The notes under the pieces: model-generated
Seen by the model: the letters and a program-made list of their open reading frames with translations, nothing else
Databases searched by the model: none
What the model was told of the DNA's origin: nothing
Made by a program: the position numbers and the translations under genes
Shown here: positions 1 through 8,600 of the stretch, piece by piece
How the letters are laid out: every line of letters begins with the position of its first letter
Numbering within the stretch: position 1 is the stretch's first letter
From: Sphacelaria rigidula
Taxonomy: Eukaryota > Phaeophyceae > Sphacelariales
Length of the DNA: 29,411 nucleotides
Assembly: GCA_964200075.2 (NCBI GenBank)
Contig: CAXNAA020000082.1
Span: 1-29,411, forward strand
Direction: 5' to 3'

Positions 1-1144
1 CATCCCTTTCGAGACGGAGCACCGTTCCTACTCCTAATAGAGACACCTCCAACTTTGGGAACCCTCCCCTTCCGTCCCGGTATCAGACGCCTCATTATTC
101 CAAGCCTTGACAATGAAGAAAAGATGGGAACACAAAAGACCTATAACAACCATTTCAAGGCAAAAAGGTGCAGAAGAATCCACCAGCATACGTCATGCGC
201 GCACAAAAAATGTCACCCGGGTGCGGTCGGACTAATTCTGTCCAATGAGGGGAACCCAACGGGTCGAGTGTGTTCGAGTGCGTGCACACAGCCAAAATCA
301 GCACTTGCGTGCCTGAACTCTGTACAAACAAAAAATCGGCACCACCTGTCTTTTCTCTATATACTGAGTGCCGTGTTCCACTGTGGCATTTTCTGTACGG
401 GTCTGAAAATACGCCTCGGGCTAATAGTTTTGGGTGGAATCTATAGAAACTCCACCATATGTCGTTCAAAAAATAGCACCTCGAAATCCACGCTTTTCCA
501 TCGCTAGCACCCAAAGGGTTCAAGCAATGGAGGATACGCTGCTCGGGGTGTCGCACTCATGTCAAATGTACTTTTCGGAGTCAATAAGTGTGGGTGGTTG
601 AGGCCCCGAGTCCACTTGAAATAACAGAGACGATACGTAGTTTTTGTCTTTGTATTTTTGTATTGATGTGTTTGGTATATTTGCTCGAACTGACTTGATG
701 GACCGAGGTCTCATGTATTGCACTTATGATTGTGCTGCTCAGCTACGTCAACTATACATCGAAATAGTGCATACAATCGCTGCAATGGCAACCATTTTTC
801 GGCCTGGTTCCACCTGCATCCATACAAGCGAGCAAATTTGCTGGGCCACACTATCGTAGATGTCGCCATACATTGTGATGCATCACAATGGGACGAGCAC
901 AAGGCATGCACCGTGTTCACGATAAATGGAGCCACCCAAACAAGCTTTCAAGTAGTCAAACTTGTTCACAGGCCCTGGAAAATTCAAGAAAAAAAAAGGT
1001 GACCGAAAACATAGGCGACCGAAAATATCTTTTTCGGTCCGCCAAGGGAGGAAGGGGGTGAGGGCGTTGCGGTCCCGGATTTTGTCCTCACCATGCTCCC
1101 CGCTTGTTTTTGCTTTTCCGAGCGCGATAAATCCGAAGTTTGAA
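1..1144. other. No gene recognised at left end
   Basis: Several short open frames occur on both strands (for example about 150 codons on plus at 55-507), but none has residue patterns I can link to a family and none is flanked by convincing splice sites. The stretch may be intergenic DNA or upstream introns of the Lines-family gene further right. I see no RNA gene or mobile element in it. Confidence 0.4.
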
Positions 1145-1162
1145 ATGGATGGAGAATCGAAG
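1145..1162 (+). CDS. Possible first coding exon, six codons (weak)
   Basis: An ATG at 1145 opens six codons (MDGESK) that run directly into a consensus donor, AAG|GTAAGT at 1163. An 89-nt intron ending in a TTTCAG acceptor at 1251 would join it in phase 0 to an open frame from 1252 (VSTRRIELG...). It lies upstream of the Lines exons on the same strand and could be the start of that gene, but no family similarity supports this and no continuation toward 2291 was found. Splice-site quality is the only evidence. Confidence 0.2.
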
Positions 1163-2290
1163 GTAAGTAGGTCGGCATAAAGAATAATGGTGGGTGGGGG
1201 TCCTGTCAATTTTTCGGCGAGTTACCGGCGAACTACGTGTCAAAGTTTCAGGTCTCAACTCGAAGAATTGAACTTGGCGTGGCGATAAGGCAAATCCCCG
1301 CTTCCTTGGTTGTCTTGGCTGGTGTCATGACTGTCGTGACTCAAGGGTCGAACATGGGAATTGCTAGATGTATATCGTCATGACTCTACTCTGCTCTACT
1401 GTACTGTGTCCTTGTGCTTCATCACTATCGTAGATCCGTTGTTCTCTGTTTCCTATTTCTCTCCCCACCACCCTCTATTTGTTTCTTTCCTCCCAGTGTA
1501 TACAAGTCGCAATTTGATCTCTCGCTTTTCAAGGGTTCGTCGGTGAGAGCTCACACCCAAAATGGTGTGGCCGAAATGGCTGCGCTATCTGTTCCCACGG
1601 CTTATTTGTCTTCGTTTCGGTATGAGTGCATGTGCATGTGTTTTTGAGCTACACCTTTCTCACCTGAAGACGTGTTGCACCAGCCGGCAATTTCTATTTG
1701 TCTTTACTTGTCTTCGCTTTTGGTTTCGTGATTTTTTCCAATCTACTGTCTTTTCTACCTTTCTATTCTATTGATGATTTTCGAGCGAGCCTTTCCGTTT
1801 TGGTCACCTTGGGTACGTCTATCTGGTGGATAATGGATAATGACCGTGGCTGGGTCATGACTACCTCGGGGATCAGGTTCATGATGTGTGAATTTATCAT
1901 CTCCTTGCTTGCTCTTCTTGAGATGGGGTGGCTCGTTTTACGCTGAGATAAAAGCGCTTACTGTTCAGCAAATATCGACTCTGCACTTGTTCAAACAGCC
2001 TACCTCACTTCTGCGTTCGCTTTCATGGAGTTTCAGGGTTTCCATGTTTCGGGTAGGAGGAACACGTGAGCGAAGGCACCGTCACATGACCCAAGTGTTG
2101 GACTTGACTGATAATGGCCGAGACAGTGCTTGACGAAGTCCATAAGATAAAGTCAGCCGTTCGGACTGCGAATCTACCCCGCGGAACAACGGTATATTCA
2201 CCCTCACCACCAGTCACATGCGCAGGTTGGGGGTGTACAGTAGCCTGGAGATGTGACCAATTTAATCTTTCAAGCCGTTGCTGTTTGCAG
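1163..2290. other. Unassigned stretch upstream of Lines exons
   Basis: If the Lines-family gene extends upstream, this should be intron plus one or more missing exons. An open frame from 2114 reads continuously into the first recognised Lines exon at 2291, so a longer first exon starting at the 2114 ATG is an alternative to the splice acceptor at 2281-2290. No other recognisable coding or repeat structure is visible. Confidence 0.3.
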
Positions 2291-2425
2291 GGCACAAGGC
2301 TTACTGTTGGAGGTGACCAGATGGATGTCACTGACTCTGGAGTGACCGCGACGTCGCTTGTGCTGAGGAACTTGTATCGACGGCACCTCCACCCGGCGTC
2401 TCTGTTCGCATGTCTTTTATCGAAT
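2291..2425 (+). CDS. Lines-family gene, penultimate exon
   Basis: It has 45 codons in phase 0, preceded by a strong acceptor (TGCTGTTTGCAG) and followed by a GTAAGT donor at 2426. Its end encodes 'LYRRHLHPASLFACLLSN', the helix that precedes the conserved Lines_C core. The start could instead lie further upstream, because the frame stays open back to an ATG at 2114. Confidence 0.7.
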
Positions 2426-3206
2426 GTAAGTACCACGGTAGGCAGAGCTGTGTACGAGGGTATTCATACTGTACCACGACTTCATGTATTTTTCTGTTCC
2501 TTTTTTGTTGAGATATCGTGAGCTGTCGTGCTATCAACAGGGTGGATACATTGGACCCTGAAATGCCAGTGTCTTAGTCTATAGCAGAATCGCATGTGGA
2601 AGGCTTATCCTTCCTTGGTTGGCCTTAGCTGCTGTCCTCACATATCTCCATGTTGCCTATGTTTGTGAGTCCACAGTCAGAGTCAGTAAACAGTCAGGGT
2701 CAGTAAACACCCTACTCTGCGTGAAGCACAAAATACGGGTTGACGGATAACATTTCCCGCTGCGCCCTGTGTGCCACACCGACGCCGACTAGATTGGGTT
2801 CGATTCTGGAGTGCTGCTCGACTGGCTCATCTCTCCGGAAACAAGCTTCCTGCAGTACCTCACCCTCTTCCTGCGTCAAGCGGCCATCGAGTGGTCTGAT
2901 TTCGCAACGCGTATGTCTGGCGTGAGCTTATCTTTGGACGAGCAAGGTGACAGCGGTGACGCGACTGCAAGCGGAGATGATGACGAGTTAATCCTTTCAG
3001 AAGAGCAGGCGGAACGGCTGGCTAGGGTGATCTCGTGTTTGTCTGGGTTAGCGGCTAGTGTGAGGGGCCTGCAGAGTAGTAGACTTCTGCCGTATAATCC
3101 CGCGCCTCTTTTGAGGCGAATTGATGAGATGGTGGAGTTGTACGAGCAGTGCGGCGATGCTGATGAATGTGATATCAGCAGCGATTGCGACATGAGTGAC
3201 GGATAG
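2291..3206 (+). CDS. Lines/LINS1-family protein, C-terminal part (2 exons)
   Basis: This is the C-terminal half of a Lines homologue (Drosophila lines, human LINS1), a poorly understood eukaryotic family linked to development and signalling. Coding is 2291-2425 joined to 2793-3206 across a 367-nt intron (GTAAGT donor, CTAG acceptor, phase 0), giving 182 codons with the stop TAG at 3204. The splice restores the family core: 'LFACLLSN' from the first exon followed by 'IGFDSGVLLDWLISPETSF' from the second, matching the 'LLDxLISSETxFLEYL' signature. Near the C-terminus 'RLLPYNPAPLLRRI' matches the characteristic 'LFPYNPxxLxR' end of the Lines_C domain. An acidic insert (GDSGDATASGDDDE) separates the two conserved blocks. 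Full-length relatives are usually several hundred residues, so the N-terminal exons are missing here, either unrecognised in 1-2290 or off the window. Confidence 0.8.
2426..2792 (+). other. Intron of the Lines-family gene
   Basis: GT-AG intron of 367 nt. It contains a perfect-phase 17-bp tandem duplication (2675-2708). Confidence 0.65.
2675..2708. repeat. 17-bp tandem duplication in Lines intron
   Basis: Two adjacent 17-nt copies (2675-2691 and 2692-2708; AGTCAGAGTCAGTAAAC and AGTCAGGGTCAGTAAAC) differ at one position. It is a simple local duplication with no sign of function. Confidence 0.85.
2793..3206 (+). CDS. Lines-family gene, last exon (Lines_C core)
   Basis: It has 137 codons plus TAG. 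The acceptor AG at 2791-2792 is required because an in-frame TAG lies just upstream. It carries the 'VLLDWLISPETSF' motif, an acidic low-complexity insert and the 'LPYNPAPLLRR' C-terminal motif of the family. Confidence 0.8.
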   Translation: MGFDSGVLLDWLISPETSFLQYLTLFLRQAAIEWSDFATRMSGVSLSLDEQGDSGDATASGDDDELILSEEQAERLARVISCLSGLAASVRGLQSSRLLPYNPAPLLRRIDEMVELYEQCGDADECDISSDCDMSDG

Positions 3207-3377
3207 CGCCGTTGTGTAGATGCATTGTCAGTGGTGAGAATGTTGTTGCAAAAGTTGGAGAAAAGTGCAGTCAGGCAACATGAGGTAACGTTGCACGAAA
3301 AACATCACACGTCGGCCATGACCTTTCCACACATTAACCCCTTTTCACCTCGGAGAGGTGCAGGAAAAACGATACGG
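3207..3377. other. Tail-to-tail intergenic gap, Lines and PPC genes
   Basis: Only 171 bp separates the Lines stop codon (plus) from the PPC-gene stop codon (minus), so the two 3' untranslated regions almost certainly meet or overlap. A short inverted repeat (CACCTC...GAGGTG) at about 3347-3361 lies near the PPC end. Confidence 0.6.
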
Positions 3378-3579
3378 CTACTTTTCTTGTAGTGGTGCCC
3401 GTGCTTTCATCTCCCTGTTGCTGACGTCGGAAATTAGGACTGACAACGAGTAACGGCTCCTCGGCCTTCCGTGAACCCCGACAAACAAGGTGCTTGGCTT
3501 CTTGCCCAGAAAATCTTCGGCGTAGGTTGGCAAGCTCAGGTGGTCGTCTCCTGTTTTGGCAGATATCCAGGTGCTCCCC
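3378..3579 (-). CDS. PPC gene, exon 4 (terminal)
   Basis: It has one base, 66 codons and a TAG stop at 3380-3378, after a ...GGTACAG acceptor. It encodes the second half of the PPC domain: 'STWISAKTGDDHLSLPTY', then 'STLFVGVHGRPRSRYSLSV', and ends with a short basic tail. A different, longer open frame across the same DNA (3334-3795 minus) is a shadow that reads through the intron. Confidence 0.7.
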
Positions 3580-5154
3580 CTGTACCGTGTGTGGATCCGA
3601 GCCGAATACAATACACACGATGGGCGCCACATAGTCGTTATTGAAAGTTGTTGTTGCGTTCACAACGGAAGGACTGAAGCGGTATACTCTGCCACCAGAG
3701 GTGGCGAGGATCGACGAGGAGTCACAAACCAGTGGGTGGCCATGTGTGAATGGGCGTGGGCGTTTGATTAAAGCTGGAGCACGAGATCTGGGCAAGACTG
3801 TGTCCTACGAAAGTAGTTCCGTTTTACGTGGAAGTCGTCATACCTCTCAGCTTGTGGACTTTGATCTGAGGCGGACACGTACAGGTCAGCCTCGCCCTCT
3901 TTGACGTGGAGACGGAGGTCTACTCGGTGATGATGTTCGTGTTGGGAAACACACACCTACGCGTACGGGAAAGACGCGCCAGGTAGAGACGATAGCTCAT
4001 TTTGGGAGTAATAGGCTCATGACGCGAGTAGTGTACGGCGGTTGACGCCACGCCCGACCGGTGAATGTTCTAAAAGCTGCTAGAGTAGAGGTTGCGTCAA
4101 ATATCACGGAAAAGGCAGTGCTGTGTATCTGTTGTGTACACCCGTGATGGTCGTGTGTATCCTGCAGGTATCCTATTATTAGACTGTGAAACACCCGTAC
4201 ATGGGCCAGGAAAATCCCGACATGCATCATGTCGACCCCACATACCAGTCGGTGTTGTTGCCCATTGCCTCACTTAGCAATCGTACACAGATACCCTTAT
4301 ACCCGGAGTACTATACCTCGTATATTCAACGTATGTCGGTACAAAATTACTGGGAGGTCATCGGCACGGAGAGATGGAGAAGGATATATTCACCAGCCTT
4401 GCACAAGCCATATGGATTGGGTGCGCAACGCCGTGTCACAGGCATGTCTGCTCTCACCGTATAATAGACGTACTGAGAGTCGGTAACCACCCCGGACGAA
4501 GGGCGCGCAGAGGTCAGCACTTGCCCCGCCAGTGTCGTGGTGACCATGCCCTCCTCGTCCACCACAAAATGGCAGTCAGTGTTCGACTCCCGTGCGTTCT
4601 TTACTTTCACCCCCTTGTCCCGTTTTCGGTGTGTTCTTGTTTGTATCCTCAACATTTTGTCTGATACACCGTTAGCTGGTGATCCTGATGATACCAGTGC
4701 GTTTCCAAGTTCAGCAGGACCGCCGCGGAGACCTGGCCTCGGCTGCATTACCTCGGCAGTTTGCCAAACGGGGCAACTCGGTTCGCGTGCAAGATATTAT
4801 TCGCCACAGACAGACAGATTACACACAGGTTGCAGGGTGGCAAGGACGAGGCCGCCTCATCAGTAGAAGCAATAATTTTGTGGTCGGGGTCGGTCAACCG
4901 CCACCAACTTATTCGGAGAATGAAACAGGTATCAACCAATCGTTCAATGCCCACATTGCAATCGCTCAGCGAGCTTGGGATCCATTCCATACCTCGCTGT
5001 TGTGTGACACGACGTTGCTGTGTTGTGTGGGGCAATTGGACACCAACAGCCAAATGATCACCAGGGTCGCAGCTCCAGTCCACCAAATATCATAGCCACA
5101 CAAGAGTCCGCGCTGCTTCCATGACACAGGAGAGGGAGCCGGGGTAGTAGCCAT
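3378..5154 (-). CDS. Signal-anchored PPC-domain protein (about 4 exons)
   Basis: I assembled this from minus-strand exons 5154-4993, about 4586-4458, 3956-3844 and 3579-3378. Joined, the last three give one continuous PPC-like (bacterial pre-peptidase C-terminal, also found in eukaryotic secreted proteins) beta-sandwich: 'SGVVTDSQYVYYT', then 'VDLRLHVKEGEADLYVSASD', then 'STWISAKTGDDHLSLP' and 'STLFVGVHGRPRSRYSLSV'. These fit the family pattern of ADLYVS, a Trp-Ser block, a Gly-Asp-Asp turn and a YxGVxG...YSL ending. The junctions agree in phase (0 and 2). Exon 1 encodes an N-terminal hydrophobic segment (GAATLVIIWLLVSN), so the product is probably secreted or membrane-anchored with the PPC domain outside. 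No catalytic domain is visible; such domains usually act in folding, targeting or carbohydrate/protein binding. The first exon and the 5' edge of exon 2 are least certain. Confidence 0.65.
3844..3956 (-). CDS. PPC gene, exon 3
   Basis: It has 37 codons plus two bases. The acceptor TAG is at 3959-3957 and the donor GTATGA follows at 3843. It carries the diagnostic 'EGEADLYVSASDQSP' segment of PPC domains. It joins exon 4 in phase 2 to recreate an Arg codon. Confidence 0.7.
4458..4586 (-). CDS. PPC gene, exon 2: start of PPC domain
   Basis: The 3' edge is clear: ACG|GTGAGA, with the donor at 4457. It encodes 'GVVTDSQYVYYT', the first strands of a PPC domain (xSGxVxxGQYxYY). The upstream edge is a guess; phase 0 acceptors consistent with exon 1 exist at 4587 (GAG|TCG) and 4599 (AAG|AAC), neither with a good pyrimidine tract. 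The frame stays open upstream to 4748. Confidence 0.5.
4993..5154 (-). CDS. PPC gene, exon 1: signal-anchor segment
   Basis: It has 54 codons from an ATG at 5154 to a GTATGG donor at 4992, ending in phase 0. The peptide starts MATTPAPSPVSWKQRG and then has a roughly 17-residue hydrophobic stretch including GAATLVIIWLLVS, bounded by Trp residues and followed by Cys-Pro-Thr. This looks like a signal peptide or type II signal anchor. It is assigned by position, phase and signal-like composition rather than homology. Confidence 0.45.
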
Positions 5155-5535
5155 GTAGCCGGGGCCAGAGGTTCAAGGGGTGCACCACCAGCTGATCAAA
5201 AGAGCGCTGGAGAGCGATGTTGTACAAGAAAAGCACAAAAATGATATCTAAACGATCAGCTTTAGATACTGGAAATGCGTCGCGGCGGATTCGGGAGCAG
5301 CACAGCTCCGGTCGTGGCAACAGTACAAAGTTTAATGAGTAATCTACTGAGGTTGAAATTGTTGTCAAGTTGTGGGTGTGCCAAAACCGGTCGTGGGGTT
5401 GGAGTTGAACGTTACCGAAGGATTGGTGTGTACATTTCTTTTTGACAAGCGGGACTTGAGAAACGGTCGATCAAAAATGATTCTGAAAGGTAGAAAAAAG
5501 GGGTTCGCGCCTCCTGACCCCAAAGATCGATCGGC
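5155..5535. promoter_or_regulatory. Putative bidirectional promoter, PPC gene / PCID2
   Basis: The two genes are divergent with 381 bp between their start codons. No TATA box is obvious in either direction. Short palindromic GATCGATC (about 5526-5533) and the related CGGTCGATCA (about 5465-5474) sit close to the PCID2 start. The promoter role is inferred from geometry only. Confidence 0.4.
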
Positions 5536-5688
5536 ATGGGGAAGGATTTGAGCATGGCTCTGGAACGCTACCTGAAGGCGCTAGACTCTGCATTTCGGAA
5601 CCACGATGGACCTTCACTAGCTAGATTTTTTAGAGAAAATTTGGGAGATATTCCGTTCAGCAACGACTTCGTGCCCTATCTTCACCAG
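5536..5688 (+). CDS. PCID2: PCID2 homologue, probable exon 1
   Basis: It has 51 codons from ATG 5536 (a second in-frame ATG at 5554 could be the true start) to a CAG|GTATTA donor. 'LERYLKALDSAFRNHDGPSLA' resembles the family N-terminus, which has a Tyr-Leu pair, an Ala and an Asp-Gly followed by Leu-Ala (human 'INQYLQQVYEAIDSRDG'). It ends in phase 0. It is assigned by this similarity, by order and by the absence of another start. Confidence 0.6.
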
Positions 5689-8600
5689 GTATTACCGCCG
5701 TATTCTTGGAGCGAAGATGCGTCTTGGTGATGGTGATATTCAACTGTACCGCTGAGCATGGCTCTTTACCGGTCGGCGTCTTTTCCCCGTCTACGGGAAA
5801 TATGCAATACAGCTCGACGATCACTTAGTATGAGACAGTCGATGCGCGTCATAATTCAGTCCTCTATGCTTGTGAAGAGATGCCGTGTGTATGCCTCGCA
5901 CTCCACCCGGGTCATGAAAGAGTAGACAGATAGTTACCGACAATTGGAGCAAACAGTAAACTACACGTGCCCCATGCTTGATGCCGACGACACAGCATAT
6001 GCACAGACCGCCGACTGCAGGCAATGGGAACGAAGCACCACTAGACAAGTATGGAGTGGTGCAGCATAAGGTTGGCGCAGGCAGCCATCCCAGCAGCAAT
6101 TACTCGCAAGGCTGCTTCGCGCCCGGCTAGTGTCACGTTCTTTATCACCCCCTCAGGCGAAGCGTGGTCGAGCCCAAAGGCTGCACGAACATCCAAGCCA
6201 GGAACGGTAGACATTGCTGTAAGATAATCACACTCGGCGAAAGGCTAAAGTGGCGCAGTTTTGAGTTTTAAACCAGGAAGTCATCGTGGCAGCTACTATT
6301 CGTACGGTTGTGGTATTGCGCCCGGCTAGCGTACCTTTTAATTAATCACCCCCAAAATCAAAGCACGGTCGAGCGAGCCTACAGCCTGCACGAGCAACTT
6401 AACACCCAGCTACCCGTACATAAGTTTCGCGGATATTGATCTCTCTGGTGGTTTGGTTTCGCACATTAAAGGCACCCAGAGCTACCAGCGTGGAGAGGCA
6501 TGCGTTCGCTCACAGTGGCATACGACATACACTTTTAGTGAACCTCACGTACACAAGGCCCAGTCCGGCGACTAGGTTGCAGGTGCTTCGTGAACAGGCG
6601 TTCTGATTGGTTCCACGAGTACATGAAGGATACATATTCTTTTTCTAGGGCATTATCGATAGAGTATATGGAGGCCTACAGTTTTGATCGTACATCTGTG
6701 GTTGATTTTTTCGAACAAACAACGATGCCAACCCTAACCCTAACCCCGACCCAAGGCGTACGAGGCCCTCGGCAAGGGGGGTGCACAGGTTCCCCTGGGC
6801 AAAGCCTGCGTCGGCAGACCTGAATTCGACGCCGCAGACACCGACTTCGATAAAAACACCTTCTGGGCTAGCGTGCGTTGGCGGACCTGAAATCGATGCC
6901 GCAGGCTCCGATTTCGACAAAAACACGTTCTGGACAAGCTGGGTCCACTGCTCAGGCGGCGTCTTATCGGCAGTAATTATCACTTGAAAAAAAAACACTC
7001 TTGAAGAAGTGATGAAGTGATTGCCCCCACGACGACCAGTGCTGCCTCATAGGACCGTCATTATCGACCAAGAAAATGGGAGAAGGTATAAATTTTAAAA
7101 TTTCGGCAATCGCCTAGGGCTTATTATTATCTAGATCTACTGTTGTTATTAGATATGTTATATAATTACAGATGGTGCTGATCTCGTCGTTTGCTTGCCT
7201 TCGCCGGCAAATCAAGAGCAGGGTTATGCTACCTGCCCGTGTATGGCGTTCATGACTGTGGTAAACATCTTTTTCGCGACCTCTCTGTGACACGGGGGGG
7301 CAGTCGGACAGGCTAGGACGTGTTCGACCGCCTCTCTCAGGATGCTGCAGCTAAACACCCGAGTAAAAATACCCACTGTAGGAAACTCCTTGCATAGATT
7401 GCAGCATGCTTGCTTTGTGTGAGTTGTATAGGCAGATACACCCAATTAAACCACCAGCTACAGACTTGACAGACGGTGCGGTAGCGTACACTCGTAGCAG
7501 CACTGCAGGCAAGGATGTAGCTACTGGCTTATTTCTGCTCTTCACTTCGAAAGTGCATATGTCTGCGAACGACGACCACCGTGCTTGGCCCCATCAGCTC
7601 CAACACCGCTGCCGGGGCACACACCGTCTAAGGAGATAGATACCGCCAACCCGCGGTGCTTTTTACTTGACGACATAGCCCAGGGTGTCACTAACAAGAT
7701 TCCTGATGATTCTCGCATGCGTGCGAGCGCCACGGCGTGCGCCAAGGGCAGCTCTGCGGAGTATTGCGCTGCGGTCCGAAATATTCGGCGTTCGCCAAAC
7801 GTGAAGGCTTGGCGAAAATATCTGACCGCTTCATTTTCGGAGAACGCCAAGCGCAAGGTGCGAAAGCGCCTAAAATCTTGGCGATCTCCGAAAAAACTGT
7901 GTCGATAATAACGGCACGTATCGACAAGCAGTTTTGTCCAGATCGAAGCCCAGATCTGCACACCAGTAAAAATACGGCGGTTCTGGAAGTGGCCGTTAGT
8001 CCAATATCTCGTTTATACTGCTGCGGACAAGACGCAACGAGGTGACATAGCGCCGACACACCGAGCCACGAAAACCGACGCATGGACACCCACCACTCAC
8101 GCGCATTGGCTCAAGCGCTAGCTCTTCATCATGTACACACGACAGTCGTTGTTTGACGGAAATCCATCCTGTATTGGATGAGAGGCTGCCGCGTGCGTGT
8201 GAAATAGCAACCGAAGACGTGCTGTTGCTGACTGGTTTTGAGCGTGTGCTGTGCGCGCGTCTGACGCCAATCATCATATCTCACTTGATTCTGAACCGAT
8301 CTGAGCAAGGTCACGCACAGCATGCTCAGCTCGTTAGCAGCAATGAATGGAGCGGTGTGATTTGGTTTGGGAGGGCAATGCGATCCTCAGGTTCACGTTT
8401 GATTGTGTTGACTTGTCTGTCAAGCCTCTGGTTATGCCCCTGCCAACGGGATGTTTAATGTTCCCGTTCAAGGTGTCACAAAACCCCTTTTGCAAAAGTG
8501 ATTTTTTGGCACTTTTTCGGGTGGGTGGTATCACAGCAACCAACCATCATCCATTTTTTACAAAAGACCCCGCCTCACCTGCGCCAAACCATACTTTTCT

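Noticed and set aside
3334-3795. 153-codon minus-strand frame
   Set aside because: It overlaps the PPC terminal exon in a different frame and reads through its intron; the PPC motifs are in the other frame.
4186-5095. Plus-strand frames 4186-4464 and 4679-5095 that look protein-like
   Set aside because: They are antisense to the PPC gene exons and intron; the minus strand has domain-level support and phase-matched splicing.
6729-6745. Telomere-like CCCTAACCCTAACCCC
   Set aside because: Barely two units inside an intron; too short to infer a telomere or fusion.
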